The position numbers were made by a program, and so were the translations under genes. A DNA stretch of 19,203 bases from Thermoleophilia bacterium (GTDB lineage: Bacteria > Actinomycetota > Thermoleophilia > Gaiellales > JAICJC01), in assembly GCA_025928435.1 (NCBI GenBank), contig JAICJM010000062.1:1-19203 (forward strand), in the 5' to 3' direction. Below, in pieces: positions 1-6,737 of the stretch. The notes beneath the pieces are model-generated. The model worked only from the letters and a program-made list of their open reading frames with translations. It was not told the origin of the DNA and searched no databases. Numbering within the stretch: position 1 is the first letter of the stretch; every line of letters begins with the position of its first letter.

Positions 1-31
1 CGACTTCGGTGTCGGCCAATGCCCAAGTACC

Positions 32-59
32 ACACTCCTCAGCTTCGATACAGGAGTGT
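32..59. other. Perfect 8-bp inverted repeat
   Basis: ACACTCCT (32-39) pairs perfectly with AGGAGTGT (52-59) across a 12-base loop. No T-run follows on either strand, so a normal intrinsic terminator is not supported. It could be a terminator of a gene outside the window, a protein-binding palindrome, or part of a structured RNA cut by the window edge. The first bases (CGAC...GTCG, 1-14) can also form a small hairpin. Confidence 0.4.
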
Positions 60-275
60 CTCGCACACTAGCGGCGCCGTTTGACAATGGCAAACCGCCG
101 CGTCAAAGTGGGCGACCCGCCGGGCTTCCTTCCCAAGTCGCAACGACGGGCCGCCCGATACGCCAGGCTAGCACCGCATTGTTGGCGCGCTGCGAGTCAA
201 CTCGGAAGAGCCCTATGCCTCAGCCTTGCGCACGACCCCGGCGACGCTCTTCGGTGTCGAGGGGCATCGAATAGT

Positions 276-292
276 GCGCCCGTATCGGGCGC
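276..292 (-). terminator. Candidate hairpin terminator after PilZ gene
   Basis: GCGCCCG (276-282) and CGGGCGC (286-292) form a perfect 7-base-pair GC stem with a 3-base loop, about 80 bases past the PilZ gene stop. There is no U-tract, only a short AT-containing stretch after the stem on the minus strand. Terminators without U-tracts are common in actinomycetes, so the call is plausible but not proven. Confidence 0.35.
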
Positions 293-372
293 TCCCTCGT
301 CGGGATTTGGGGAACGAAGCCCCGCTGGCCGCCCCCTGTGACGCGGTCACTTGCCCACGTCAAGGGTCAACG

Positions 373-891
373 CTAGCGTCCTTCGGCGGTGTTTCGTGCC
401 GCGGTGAACACGAGGCGTGAGATGTGGGCGCGCTGTGTGATCGTCAGGTGGGTGAACTCGACGCCCCAGCTGGTCGTGTTTGCGCCATCCTTGTTGTGTT
501 CGAGGAAGCGCCGGACGATCGCCTCGACGACGCCGACGGGGTCGGGGAGGGTGATCCGAAGCGGTTTGTCCACCGCCAGGTTGGCGCTGATCTTGGCTTC
601 CAGGTAGAGGCCGCCGGTGGAGATGTTGCGGACCGTCGCCTCAAACGTGGTTTCTCGCCCGGTGAGTTCGATGCCGACCGCGGTCACCGGCCAGTCACAG
701 TCGACGCGCACATGCCGGCGCCGGTTCACGTCGGGCTGCCGATCAGCACGGTCATGCTTGCGCACGACGCGGAACTCCGTCGGCTTGCGGCCCCACGGGT
801 CGCGATGGTCGAGGGTGACCCAGACCTTGGAGGGTGCGTAGCGCCCCTGGAGCTCATAGGCGGGAGCATCATCGTGGTCCGATTCGAACAT
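373..891 (-). CDS. PilZ-domain protein, likely c-di-GMP receptor
   Basis: The 172-residue soluble protein carries a PilZ domain over roughly residues 56-165. The two hallmark c-di-GMP motifs are both present: an RxxxR motif in RRRHVR (residues 57-62) and an N-x-S-x-x-G motif in NISTGG (89-94). The N-terminal 50 residues are acidic and charged and match nothing I know. There is no membrane segment, so it should act in the cytoplasm as a c-di-GMP-responsive adaptor; its partner is unknown. I start at the ATG at 891; a GTG at 1008 would add 39 low-complexity residues, and neither start has a strong ribosome binding site. It lies downstream of, and on the same strand as, the HD-GYP gene, which makes a shared c-di-GMP role likely (inference). 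Confidence 0.8.
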   Translation of the reverse strand: MFESDHDDAPAYELQGRYAPSKVWVTLDHRDPWGRKPTEFRVVRKHDRADRQPDVNRRRHVRVDCDWPVTAVGIELTGRETTFEATVRNISTGGLYLEAKISANLAVDKPLRITLPDPVGVVEAIVRRFLEHNKDGANTTSWGVEFTHLTITQRAHISRLVFTAARNTAEGR

Positions 892-1076
892 GTCCCGGTA
901 ATCGACCGCCGTCTCGGTGGTGTGACCCCTCCGCCGAGGGAATCCGCCTACGCAGGGACGCAGACGCCCCGTAGAAGGTGAGCGTCCCGGGTCGGTCGAC
1001 GACGCCACGGGTCATGTAGGGCGCGTGCCGGTTAAGGCGTGGGAGCCATGCCGGGAGCCCGCCCATCGGCCGCTGC

Positions 1077-1092
1077 CCGGCGGTGCCGCCGG
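1077..1092 (-). terminator. GC-rich hairpin after the HD-GYP gene
   Basis: CCGGCGG (1077-1083) and CCGCCGG (1086-1092) form a near-continuous palindrome about 34 bases past the stop of the HD-GYP gene. In RNA it would fold as a six-pair stem with a four-base loop. No U-tract follows. It could end or weaken transcription between the kinase operon and the PilZ gene. Confidence 0.3.
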
Positions 1093-1125
1093 CGCGGTGA
1101 TGGAAATCGCCAGGAATGGGGGGCT

Positions 1126-2115
1126 CTATGCCGCTGCTCGCCGCTCGCTGAGTAGTTCGACGAACGCCTCGACGACGTGCGGGTCAAACTGCGTTCCGGA
1201 GCCGTTCTGGATCTCGGTGAGCGCCTGCGCGACGGTTTGCGCACGCCGGTATGGTCGATCGTTGGTGATCGCGTCGAAGGTGTCGATTACCGAGAAGATA
1301 CGGGCTGCCAGGGGGATCTGGATGCCGCGTAGACGGTTGGGGTAGCCGGTGCCGTCCCACCGTTCGTGGTGTGCGGCGGCGATGTCGGCGGCGATCCCGT
1401 TCAGATAGGGGATGTCGGCCAGGATCTGCTCGCCGAGGGTTGCGTGGCGTTTCATCTGTTCGAACTCGCCGGGGTCAAGTCCGGCCGGTTTAAGCAGGAT
1501 GGCGTCGGGAACGCCGATCTTGCCGATGTCGTGAAGCAGGAAACCGTACTCGAGTTCAGGGTCGTGGGCGAGCTCCGGCGCGACTCGGTGAGCAAGCTGC
1601 AGCGCGAGCTGGGCGACCCGGCTCGCATGGGCACCGGTCTGGTCGTCGCGCAGCTCGAGGGCCGCCGCGAGCGCGCTGACCGTGGTGCGGTAGGAGGCAT
1701 GAAGGGCTTGGAGCGCTGCGTGATTCTTGATCGCATACCGGATCGCCCGATCCAGAATTGGAGCGCTGATCTGGCCCTTGACCAGGTAATCCGCAGCGCC
1801 GATGCTCGCGGCCGTCTCATCGATCTCGCGGTCGTCGAGGCCGGTCAGGAGGATTACCGGCATGGTGTGGCGGTCGGCGATCAGCGCGCGGGCGAGGTCG
1901 AGGCCGCTCTCAGCGCCTGAGAGGCGGTAGTCGACCAGGCAAACGTCGAACTGCTGGCGCGTGCTGGCGGTGAGCGCCGTCGCATAGTCGCATGCCCGCG
2001 CCAGCTCGTGTCGAGGGGCGGCGAGCTCTGCGAACAGATCCTTGGTGAACTCGTAGTCCTCCTCGTCATCTTCCACTAGCAGGACGCGTCGGACGTGTGG
2101 CGTGCGGTCAGACAT
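1126..2115 (-). CDS. Response regulator with HD-GYP c-di-GMP phosphodiesterase domain
   Basis: The 329-residue protein has an N-terminal receiver domain (about 8-125) with the acidic pair in VEDDEED, phosphoacceptor D62 (LVDYRLSG), T91 and K113. An HD-GYP domain (about 143-325) follows. The catalytic signature is intact: HDIGKIGVPD with H195/D196, the H224 region, and HHERWDGTGYP with the GYP triad at 257-259, then RPYR at 287-290. HD-GYP enzymes hydrolyse cyclic di-GMP, so phosphorylation by the upstream kinase probably switches this activity. The ATG start overlaps the stop of the preceding receiver gene by 8 bases (2108-2115), which implies translational coupling. Family assignment is firm; the signal is unknown. 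Confidence 0.95.
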   Translation of the reverse strand: MSDRTPHVRRVLLVEDDEEDYEFTKDLFAELAAPRHELARACDYATALTASTRQQFDVCLVDYRLSGAESGLDLARALIADRHTMPVILLTGLDDREIDETAASIGAADYLVKGQISAPILDRAIRYAIKNHAALQALHASYRTTVSALAAALELRDDQTGAHASRVAQLALQLAHRVAPELAHDPELEYGFLLHDIGKIGVPDAILLKPAGLDPGEFEQMKRHATLGEQILADIPYLNGIAADIAAAHHERWDGTGYPNRLRGIQIPLAARIFSVIDTFDAITNDRPYRRAQTVAQALTEIQNGSGTQFDPHVVEAFVELLSERRAAA

Positions 2116-2569
2116 TGTTTCCCTCGCCGGGAAGCGCGACGATCTGGAACCAGTAGTGTGTGAAGACGGTCATCGCCTCCACGAGCCCGTCGAACGTGAC
2201 GGGCTTGGTGATGAACGAGTTGACGCCCAGGGCATAGGTACGGACGATGTCCTCCTCGGCCTTGCTGGTCGTAAGTACCACGACCGGGATATGCCGCAGC
2301 CTGGGATCGGCCTTGATCTCGGCGAGTACCTCGCGACCGTCCTTCTTCGGCATGTTGAGATCGAGCAGGATCAGGCCGGGAGTGGGCGCATCTCCAGGCC
2401 CGCTGTAGGCGCCGCGGTGAAACAGATAGTCGGTGAGCGCCTCGCCGTCCTCCACGAAGCGGACGTCGTTGGCGAGCCGGCTCTCGGCGAGCGCCTCTTG
2501 TGTCATCACGCGATCCTCCTCATCGTCGTCTGCGACGAGGATGGTGATTGGCGTCTGGTTCCCGGTCAT
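2108..2569 (-). CDS. Single-domain response regulator, Rcp1/CheY-like
   Basis: The 153-residue protein is a receiver domain only. Key residues are visible: DDD at 14-16, phosphoacceptor D70 in LILLDLNMP, T100, and K122 in ITKP. The long segment before the phosphorylation site (about residues 47-65) and the wording NMPKKDGREVL are typical of Rcp1-type partners of phytochrome-like kinases. There is no output domain, so it acts through protein contacts or as a phosphate relay to the next receiver. Its ATG overlaps the kinase stop as TGATG (2567-2571). An upstream in-frame extension to 2680 is rejected because it would run inside the kinase gene. Confidence 0.93.
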   Translation of the reverse strand: MTGNQTPITILVADDDEEDRVMTQEALAESRLANDVRFVEDGEALTDYLFHRGAYSGPGDAPTPGLILLDLNMPKKDGREVLAEIKADPRLRHIPVVVLTTSKAEEDIVRTYALGVNSFITKPVTFDGLVEAMTVFTHYWFQIVALPGEGNNV

Positions 2570-4374
2570 CAGGCTGCCCGGTCCACGGTTTCTGTCGGCT
2601 TTGCGATCGGGAGGGTGAGCGTAAAGGTCGACCCAGCGCCCGGCGTGCTGGTCGCGGTCAACTCGCCGCCGTGCCGCCATGCGATCTTGCGCGCGATCGA
2701 GAGCCCGATGCCGGTGCCATCGTATTCGGACCGGCTGTGCAATCGCTCGAAGGCGGAGAAGATCCGGTCAGCGTAGCGCGGCTCGAACCCGATCCCGTTG
2801 TCCTCCACGGTGATCACGCAGCGGCGGCCGTTTGCGGACTCGGCAGCGAAGCGCGCGTGCCCGCCCTCCAAAAAGTCGGCACGTATGCGGACGATCGGTC
2901 GCACGCCCTCCCGATGGAATTTGAGGGCGTTGCTCACCAGGTTTTGCAGCAACTGGCTCATCTGAGCTGGATCGGCCTCAACGACCGGCAACTCGCCGAT
3001 CTCCACCTCTGCATCGAGCTCGTGGACGCGCGCCTCGAGGTCACCCACGACCTGTCGCGCGAGGACGGTCAGGTCCACCCGCTCGAACTCGCGGTGGCGG
3101 CTCGTCACGCGGGCGAACGAGAGCAGATCGTCGATCAGACGCTGCATCCGCTCGGCGGCATCGTGCATCCGCGTCACGTCGGACACAGCCCCCTGCCGCA
3201 GCTCGCCGCCGGCCTGCTTCAGCAAACGTTGGCCGTACATCCGGATCTTCCGCAGGGGTTCCTGCAGATCATGCGAAGCAACCGATGCAAACTGCTCCAG
3301 TTCGCTGTTTGAGCGCGCAAGCTCCTCGGAGCGCTGTTCCGCAACCGCCGTCCGCTCCGCGACGCGATCTTCGAGCGTCGCATTCAGCTCCTCAAGCTGC
3401 CGGTTGGCGTCGACCACCCGTGCGGTGCCGACCAGCATGCGCCGCAACAGGATCAGCGCGACCAGCGCGATGATCGCAAACGCTGCGAGCGCAGCAGTGA
3501 GAATCCAACTTTTGGACCCGGCCAGCGCCGGATACAGCACCGCCGTCGGCTCACTCAGCAGCACACGCCAAGCGGAGCCTCGCAGCTGCGCGGCCGCAAC
3601 GTATCGCTCCCCACCGCCGCCACGGTAGCTCCCGCCCCCAGCCTCAACCAGCCCGCCGGACAGTTGAGAACCCAGCCTGACCGCACCGGTCGAGTCCGCG
3701 ATCACCCGGTCGTGACCGTCGACGAGGTATCCGACCTGCCGCGGGTTGGCGCCCGACTCGTGAAGGTAGCCGCGAAGGAAACCCACCAGAACGGTCGCGT
3801 TGAACGCCTCGACCTGGAACCGTTGCCCGGACGGGGTCGGAAACGCCAGCACCCATTCGATCACCGTGGGGCCATGCATGGTCGGCCGAATCAGATCAGA
3901 CAGCCACGACCCCCGCACACGCGCGCGTTGCAGATTCGCGGAAGCACCGGCTGCCGGCGGCGCACCGGCCGAGGCCGCCATCGTCCTGCCCGACGAGTCG
4001 AGGATCAGCGCGTAGGCGAGGTGTGACCGCTTGGCAACCTCGGTCAGCAGAGCGCTGCTCGGCGACGGGCCACCGAACGCCTTCGTTGCCGCCGCCTCGG
4101 CGCTGGACGCCGACGAGGCGAAAAGCGACGACGTCAGCTCCGAGGTAATTCGAGCCTGAACGCCGAACGACGTCTCCGCCTGGCGGCGGCTGTCGGCCTC
4201 CGACTGAAGAAACTCATACCCCATCGCCCCCAAGAGGGCCGCCATCAACGCCACCGCGGCCACCATCACCCATGGACGCGGGCCCGCCCACCGGCCGAGC
4301 CGAGCGATGATCGCCCGTGAATACCCACGCCGCAGATCCATCGAGCCGTCTGCATTCGCTGCTGACACTGTCAT
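2569..4374 (-). CDS. Membrane sensor histidine kinase
   Basis: The protein has 601 residues. Two membrane segments (about 36-56 and 289-311) bracket a roughly 230-residue extracytoplasmic domain that resembles a Cache-type sensor in layout, though I see no decisive ligand motif. A coiled-coil (about 322-362) leads to a HisKA domain with H368 in ASHDLQEPLRKI, wording typical of phytochrome-like kinases. The HATPase domain shows the N-box (NLVSNALKF, N482), G1 (DNGIGF, 525-530) and G2 (GTGIGL, 553-558). All catalytic elements are present. I chose the ATG at 4374 because GGAGG lies just upstream, although with short spacing; the frame stays open to 4647 but that extension is proline/arginine-rich and overlaps a transposase remnant. 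It is the first gene of the three-gene signalling operon. Confidence 0.93.
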   Translation of the reverse strand: MTVSAANADGSMDLRRGYSRAIIARLGRWAGPRPWVMVAAVALMAALLGAMGYEFLQSEADSRRQAETSFGVQARITSELTSSLFASSASSAEAAATKAFGGPSPSSALLTEVAKRSHLAYALILDSSGRTMAASAGAPPAAGASANLQRARVRGSWLSDLIRPTMHGPTVIEWVLAFPTPSGQRFQVEAFNATVLVGFLRGYLHESGANPRQVGYLVDGHDRVIADSTGAVRLGSQLSGGLVEAGGGSYRGGGGERYVAAAQLRGSAWRVLLSEPTAVLYPALAGSKSWILTAALAAFAIIALVALILLRRMLVGTARVVDANRQLEELNATLEDRVAERTAVAEQRSEELARSNSELEQFASVASHDLQEPLRKIRMYGQRLLKQAGGELRQGAVSDVTRMHDAAERMQRLIDDLLSFARVTSRHREFERVDLTVLARQVVGDLEARVHELDAEVEIGELPVVEADPAQMSQLLQNLVSNALKFHREGVRPIVRIRADFLEGGHARFAAESANGRRCVITVEDNGIGFEPRYADRIFSAFERLHSRSEYDGTGIGLSIARKIAWRHGGELTATSTPGAGSTFTLTLPIAKPTETVDRAA

Positions 4375-4502
4375 GCCCTCCGTTATCGACCACCGCGGCC
4401 GCCACCTTGAGGCGGTACAACCGGCGAGCGGCCTCTGAGGTTGCCCCGTTTTGCGTTGACGCGGGTTACGCGGCGTCGGCCGCGACACGTCGCGCCTGAT
4501 TT

Positions 4503-4622
4503 CTGGTCGTGGAACCGGTTGTGGTGCACAAGTTCGTTTTCGATGGTCGAGATGCAGCTTCGGCGGTGGCGTTGCCCCAGGTGGTCGCCGCGGCTTCCCG
4601 TGGAGGCGACGCTGTGGAGCAT
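4503..4622 (-). pseudogene. IS3-family transposase (OrfB) remnant
   Basis: On the minus strand a short segment reads like the DDE-domain region of IS3-type OrfB. HSVASTG (near 4616) and GD are followed, in a shifted frame, by GNATAEAA (4553-4576), the counterpart of the family's DNAxAESF. Then, shifted back, comes STIENELVHHNRFHDQ (4503-4550), the counterpart of STxKNELVHHxRF. At least two frameshifts separate the pieces, and I find neither the rest of the transposase nor terminal repeats. It is therefore a scrap of an old insertion. It sits directly upstream of the kinase gene. Confidence 0.55.
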
Positions 4623-4630
4623 GCGGCCGC

Positions 4631-4953
4631 AGGCGACTAAGCAGCATGAGGCGTTTCGCTAGACCCTCCTAGGAAACCCCCAACGGCCGCCACCGCCCCC
4701 ATCGTCCTGTTCGAACATGCCGATCCCGCGGGTCTGCGCCGGCGTCGCGCGCACACGACCGACGGCGCCGAGGGAGTGCCGGCGCATGTGGCGCTGATCT
4801 ACCGGTTCGGCTTTCGGCAGGCTCAAGCAGCGCGGCCTGATTCCTGTCACCACCTTGATGTGGGTGCCGTCGCTGGCGGACCGGAGGGCCGATGGAGCCG
4901 GATTTTGGAGACGCGCCCTCCCGATCGATTGGGGGCGGCGTAAAGCCGAGCGC
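4631..4953. other. Stretch with no recognised gene
   Basis: Open frames here are short, arginine-rich and unlike any family I recognise, and no ribosome binding site or RNA structure stands out. The segment lies between the transposase scrap and the frameshifted cysteine-motif gene. It is probably decayed sequence. Confidence 0.4.
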
Positions 4954-5258
4954 GTGCACAAGAACGAGGCAGCGTTCAAGCAGTACAGCGAGCGCCGCAA
5001 GGGATTCGAAGCGCCTCTGGCCGGGACTGACGATCTGACGCCGTTCGTCTGTGAGTGCGGCGACGCCGGCTGCTACGACGGGCTCCCACTGACCATCGCG
5101 GATTCGACCAAGCGCATGCCACGGCGAGGCGCTATGCCGTCAAGCCCCGGCACCTCATGCCTGACTACGAGTGGGTCGTCGAGCAACGCGCCTCGTACTG
5201 GATCGTGGAGAAGTATGCACCCGGAAACGCGCCAAGCGAGCGCGCAGCCACGGGCTGA
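4954..5258 (+). pseudogene. Small CxCx4C conserved protein, broken by a frameshift
   Basis: The first part reads RVHKNEAAFKQYSERR and then FVCECGDAGCYDGLPLTIAD, with C-x-C-x4-C near 5050-5075. The second part continues in another frame as HATARRYAVKPRH, then EWVVEQRASYWIVEKYAPG, ending at the TGA at 5258. I recall intact relatives of this small actinobacterial family running from a CECGDxxC motif into LT..EYE, then RF.V.PGH and a final VVEK segment, which fits the two halves joined. The break sits at GCGGATTCGACCAA (about 5098-5111): one extra T would give A-D-F-D-Q and restore a single frame. The start is uncertain; the GTG at 4954 is the best in-frame choice and lacks a clear ribosome binding site. 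Function is unknown; the cysteines suggest metal binding. Confidence 0.65.
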
Positions 5259-5328
5259 GGGCCTCCCTCACCGGCTCGAAAGAGGTCTTTCGATGGCGCG
5301 TCCGCTACCACGCGGAAGTGGAGGCCGT

Positions 5329-5424
5329 CACCCTCGCCGAGATCCGAGTCACCACGGTGATCCTCAGGTCGTCCAGTCGGTGTCTGTGCTGATCGTTGAA
5401 GGGCTTGAAGTCGTCGATGTCGTC
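5329..5424 (-). pseudogene. Scrap resembling the start of a GGDEF domain
   Basis: On the minus strand residues read VDDIDDFKPFND, then QHRHRLDDLRITV and VTRISARV. This parallels the opening signature of diguanylate cyclases (D-x-D-x-F-K-x-x-N-D-x-x-G-H-x-x-G-D-x-x-L). The two glycines are replaced or lost (H-R-H and L-D-D). The GG(D/E)EF active-site loop is not found downstream in any frame. It can only be a remnant, if it is homologous at all. Its interest is that the neighbouring operon degrades c-di-GMP. Confidence 0.45.
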
Positions 5425-5589
5425 CACACGACCACGCCGGCCCGCGCCACCACGACACCGGCCTCGACGTCTGCGATCACGGCGGCGCGACCTGTCGAAA
5501 AGCAGCACGGCAGCGCGAGTTCCTCCTCGACCCTGTCGGGCCGTGACCCCTCAAAAACGTGCGCGAGATGGCAGTCACGCCGGTATCTC

Positions 5590-5611
5590 GGCGCCCGTCA
5601 GGCGGGGCGCC
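5590..5611 (-). terminator. Second GC hairpin downstream of the small zinc-ribbon gene
   Basis: GGCGCCC (5590-5596) and GGGCGCC (5605-5611) pair perfectly over 7 bases with an 8-base loop. It follows the stronger hairpin at 5643-5669 in the direction of the minus-strand gene ending at 5696. The two may act as a tandem terminator; neither has a U-tract. Confidence 0.3.
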
Positions 5612-5642
5612 CGGTTTGCCTCTGGTGTACGGGGCAACCGGC

Positions 5643-5669
5643 GAGAGCCCGGATGGGGTCGGGGCTCTC
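5643..5669 (-). terminator. Candidate terminator of the small zinc-ribbon gene
   Basis: GAGAGCCC (5643-5650) and GGGCTCTC (5662-5669) form a perfect 8-base-pair stem with an 11-base loop, starting about 26 bases past the stop of the minus-strand gene at 5696. Position and stem strength fit an actinobacterial terminator without a U-tract. Confidence 0.45.
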
Positions 5670-5695
5670 TGTGGAGACGTCGGTCTTGTGTGCGA

Positions 5696-5938
5696 TCACG
5701 CAGCATCGCTGAGCAACCCCTTGAGAATCACGCTCTGCTCGCGCAGCGAGCAGCACTCCCAGCAGCGAGGCTCGCCGAAGACGATCTCCGACTCACGCCA
5801 CTGGTCGAGAGACATCTCATACAGCACTTGGTCGTAGTCGCCGTCTGCGTCGTTGAACTCCAAGTAGCGCTCGTCCGGGTGCTTCTTCCCGCACTTGGCA
5901 CACGGCCGCCGTCGTTCGGCGAAGATCGTTCCGCTCAT
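5696..5938 (-). CDS. Small protein with two CxxC pairs, zinc-ribbon-like
   Basis: The 80-residue protein has CAKC (C13, C16) and CWECC (C59, C62, C63). This spacing of two knuckles can bind one zinc ion. Between them lies an acidic segment (YLEFNDADGDYDQVLYEM). There is no signal peptide or membrane segment. The start is well supported: AGGGAGGTG lies a few bases upstream of the ATG at 5938. I do not recognise a named family, and the function is unknown. It is the only apparently intact gene in the decayed zone, stands alone, and is followed by strong hairpins. Confidence 0.75.
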   Translation of the reverse strand: MSGTIFAERRRPCAKCGKKHPDERYLEFNDADGDYDQVLYEMSLDQWRESEIVFGEPRCWECCSLREQSVILKGLLSDAA

Positions 5939-6153
5939 CGTTGCACCTCCCTAAGCCATGCTCTGATAGCTACGGCGATTGCCGCCAGCGCCTGAACACC
6001 CGCACGGGTGAAGAGCACGTCCCCCTGGTCACAACCCGTCTGAAGGCCTCGCCGGAAGCCGATGGCCCCCAGCGGGACGGCCAGCGACGCATTGACGGAA
6101 CTCGCCCGCTGCAGCCGCGGCCCGATGCACCCGTGGCGACGTCGCGCCTCTGG

Positions 6154-6590
6154 GTCGAAAGCGGCAGAGGGTACTCCGTTGATCTCGCGGCACGAGCACG
6201 AGCAGATCGTCCGGCCCCTTCTCCTCCACGAACTGCGGGTCGCGGTGAGGCCCTTGCACGGGCGGGTCCGACTCGCCGGGACGATGGCACTCGACGGCCT
6301 CGATCCCCGTATTGACCAGGCACGAGTCGCGCGGTGCACGAGGTCGGCCGAGGAGCGTTTGAGAAGTGGGACGACGCGGACATCATCCAGGTGTGGTCCG
6401 GCCCTCGCCCCTGTACTCCGGACGGTGTCCGTTAGTCGGATGGCTCCCGGATCAGGAGGGATTCGTGGCCATAGCCACCGGCCACGCCATGCTCGGCCTG
6501 ACTCTAGCCCGCGTAACCGGCCGCATCATCGCCGAACTCATCATGGGAAAACCGCGGGCCTTGACGCGACAGTTAGATCCACGCCGCTTC
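6154..6590 (+). pseudogene. C-terminal remnant of a DadA-type FAD amino-acid oxidase/dehydrogenase
   Basis: Three frames together spell the C-terminal third of a D-amino-acid dehydrogenase/glycine-oxidase-family protein. VESGRGYSVDLAA lies at 6154-6192. PLLLHELRVAV, then GRVRLAGTMALDGLDPRID and RVARCTRSAEERL, run from 6215 to 6361 in a second frame. WDDADIIQVWSGPRPCTPDG ends near 6426 in the first frame again. PLVGW, then FVAIATGHAMLGLTLA, RVTGRIIAELIMGKP and LDPRRF follow to 6590 in the third frame. The W-x-G-x-RP-x-TPDG and GHxMLGxTLAxxTGR motifs bind FAD in this family. Two of the breaks are explained by single missing bases (near 6360 and 6425). The N-terminal Rossmann half (GxGxxG) is absent; similarity may begin near 6060. 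It cannot make a working enzyme. Confidence 0.78.
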
Positions 6591-6737
6591 AAATGGGCGG
6601 CGGTCGTACGCGGCTGCCGAAAGCTGAAGGCCTCCTTCGGCAACACCTTGAGCCGGACGCGATGTCTTCGGACGCCGCCGGACTGACTAGGCCTGTCGGA
6701 GCGCTACGTCGACTTGACAAATCAACTCCTCACCGTC

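Larger units (their letters stand above)
1..372. other. Stretch without a convincing gene
   Basis: I see no credible coding region here. The short open frames on the plus strand have no family resemblance, no good ribosome binding site and overlap each other. What the stretch does hold is secondary structure: an 8-base-pair perfect stem (32-39 with 52-59), a 7-base-pair GC stem (276-292) and a 13-base palindrome GTGACGCGGTCAC (338-350). The last two lie downstream of the PilZ gene, which reads leftward into this stretch. Confidence 0.5.

Noticed and set aside
337..351. CRP-like palindrome TGTGACGCGGTCACT
   Set aside because: The half-sites TGTGA and TCAC are separated by five bases rather than the six needed for CRP-type sites, and no gene start lies nearby to be controlled.
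5935..6339. Minus-strand open frame of 134 codons with an Ala-rich end
   Set aside because: It overlaps the oxidase remnant on the opposite strand, which explains the sequence better, and it has no recognisable domain.
6714..6719. TTGACA, a perfect -35 box on the plus strand
   Set aside because: No acceptable -10 box follows at 16-18 bases and the downstream sequence is the end of a minus-strand gene, so it is probably chance.
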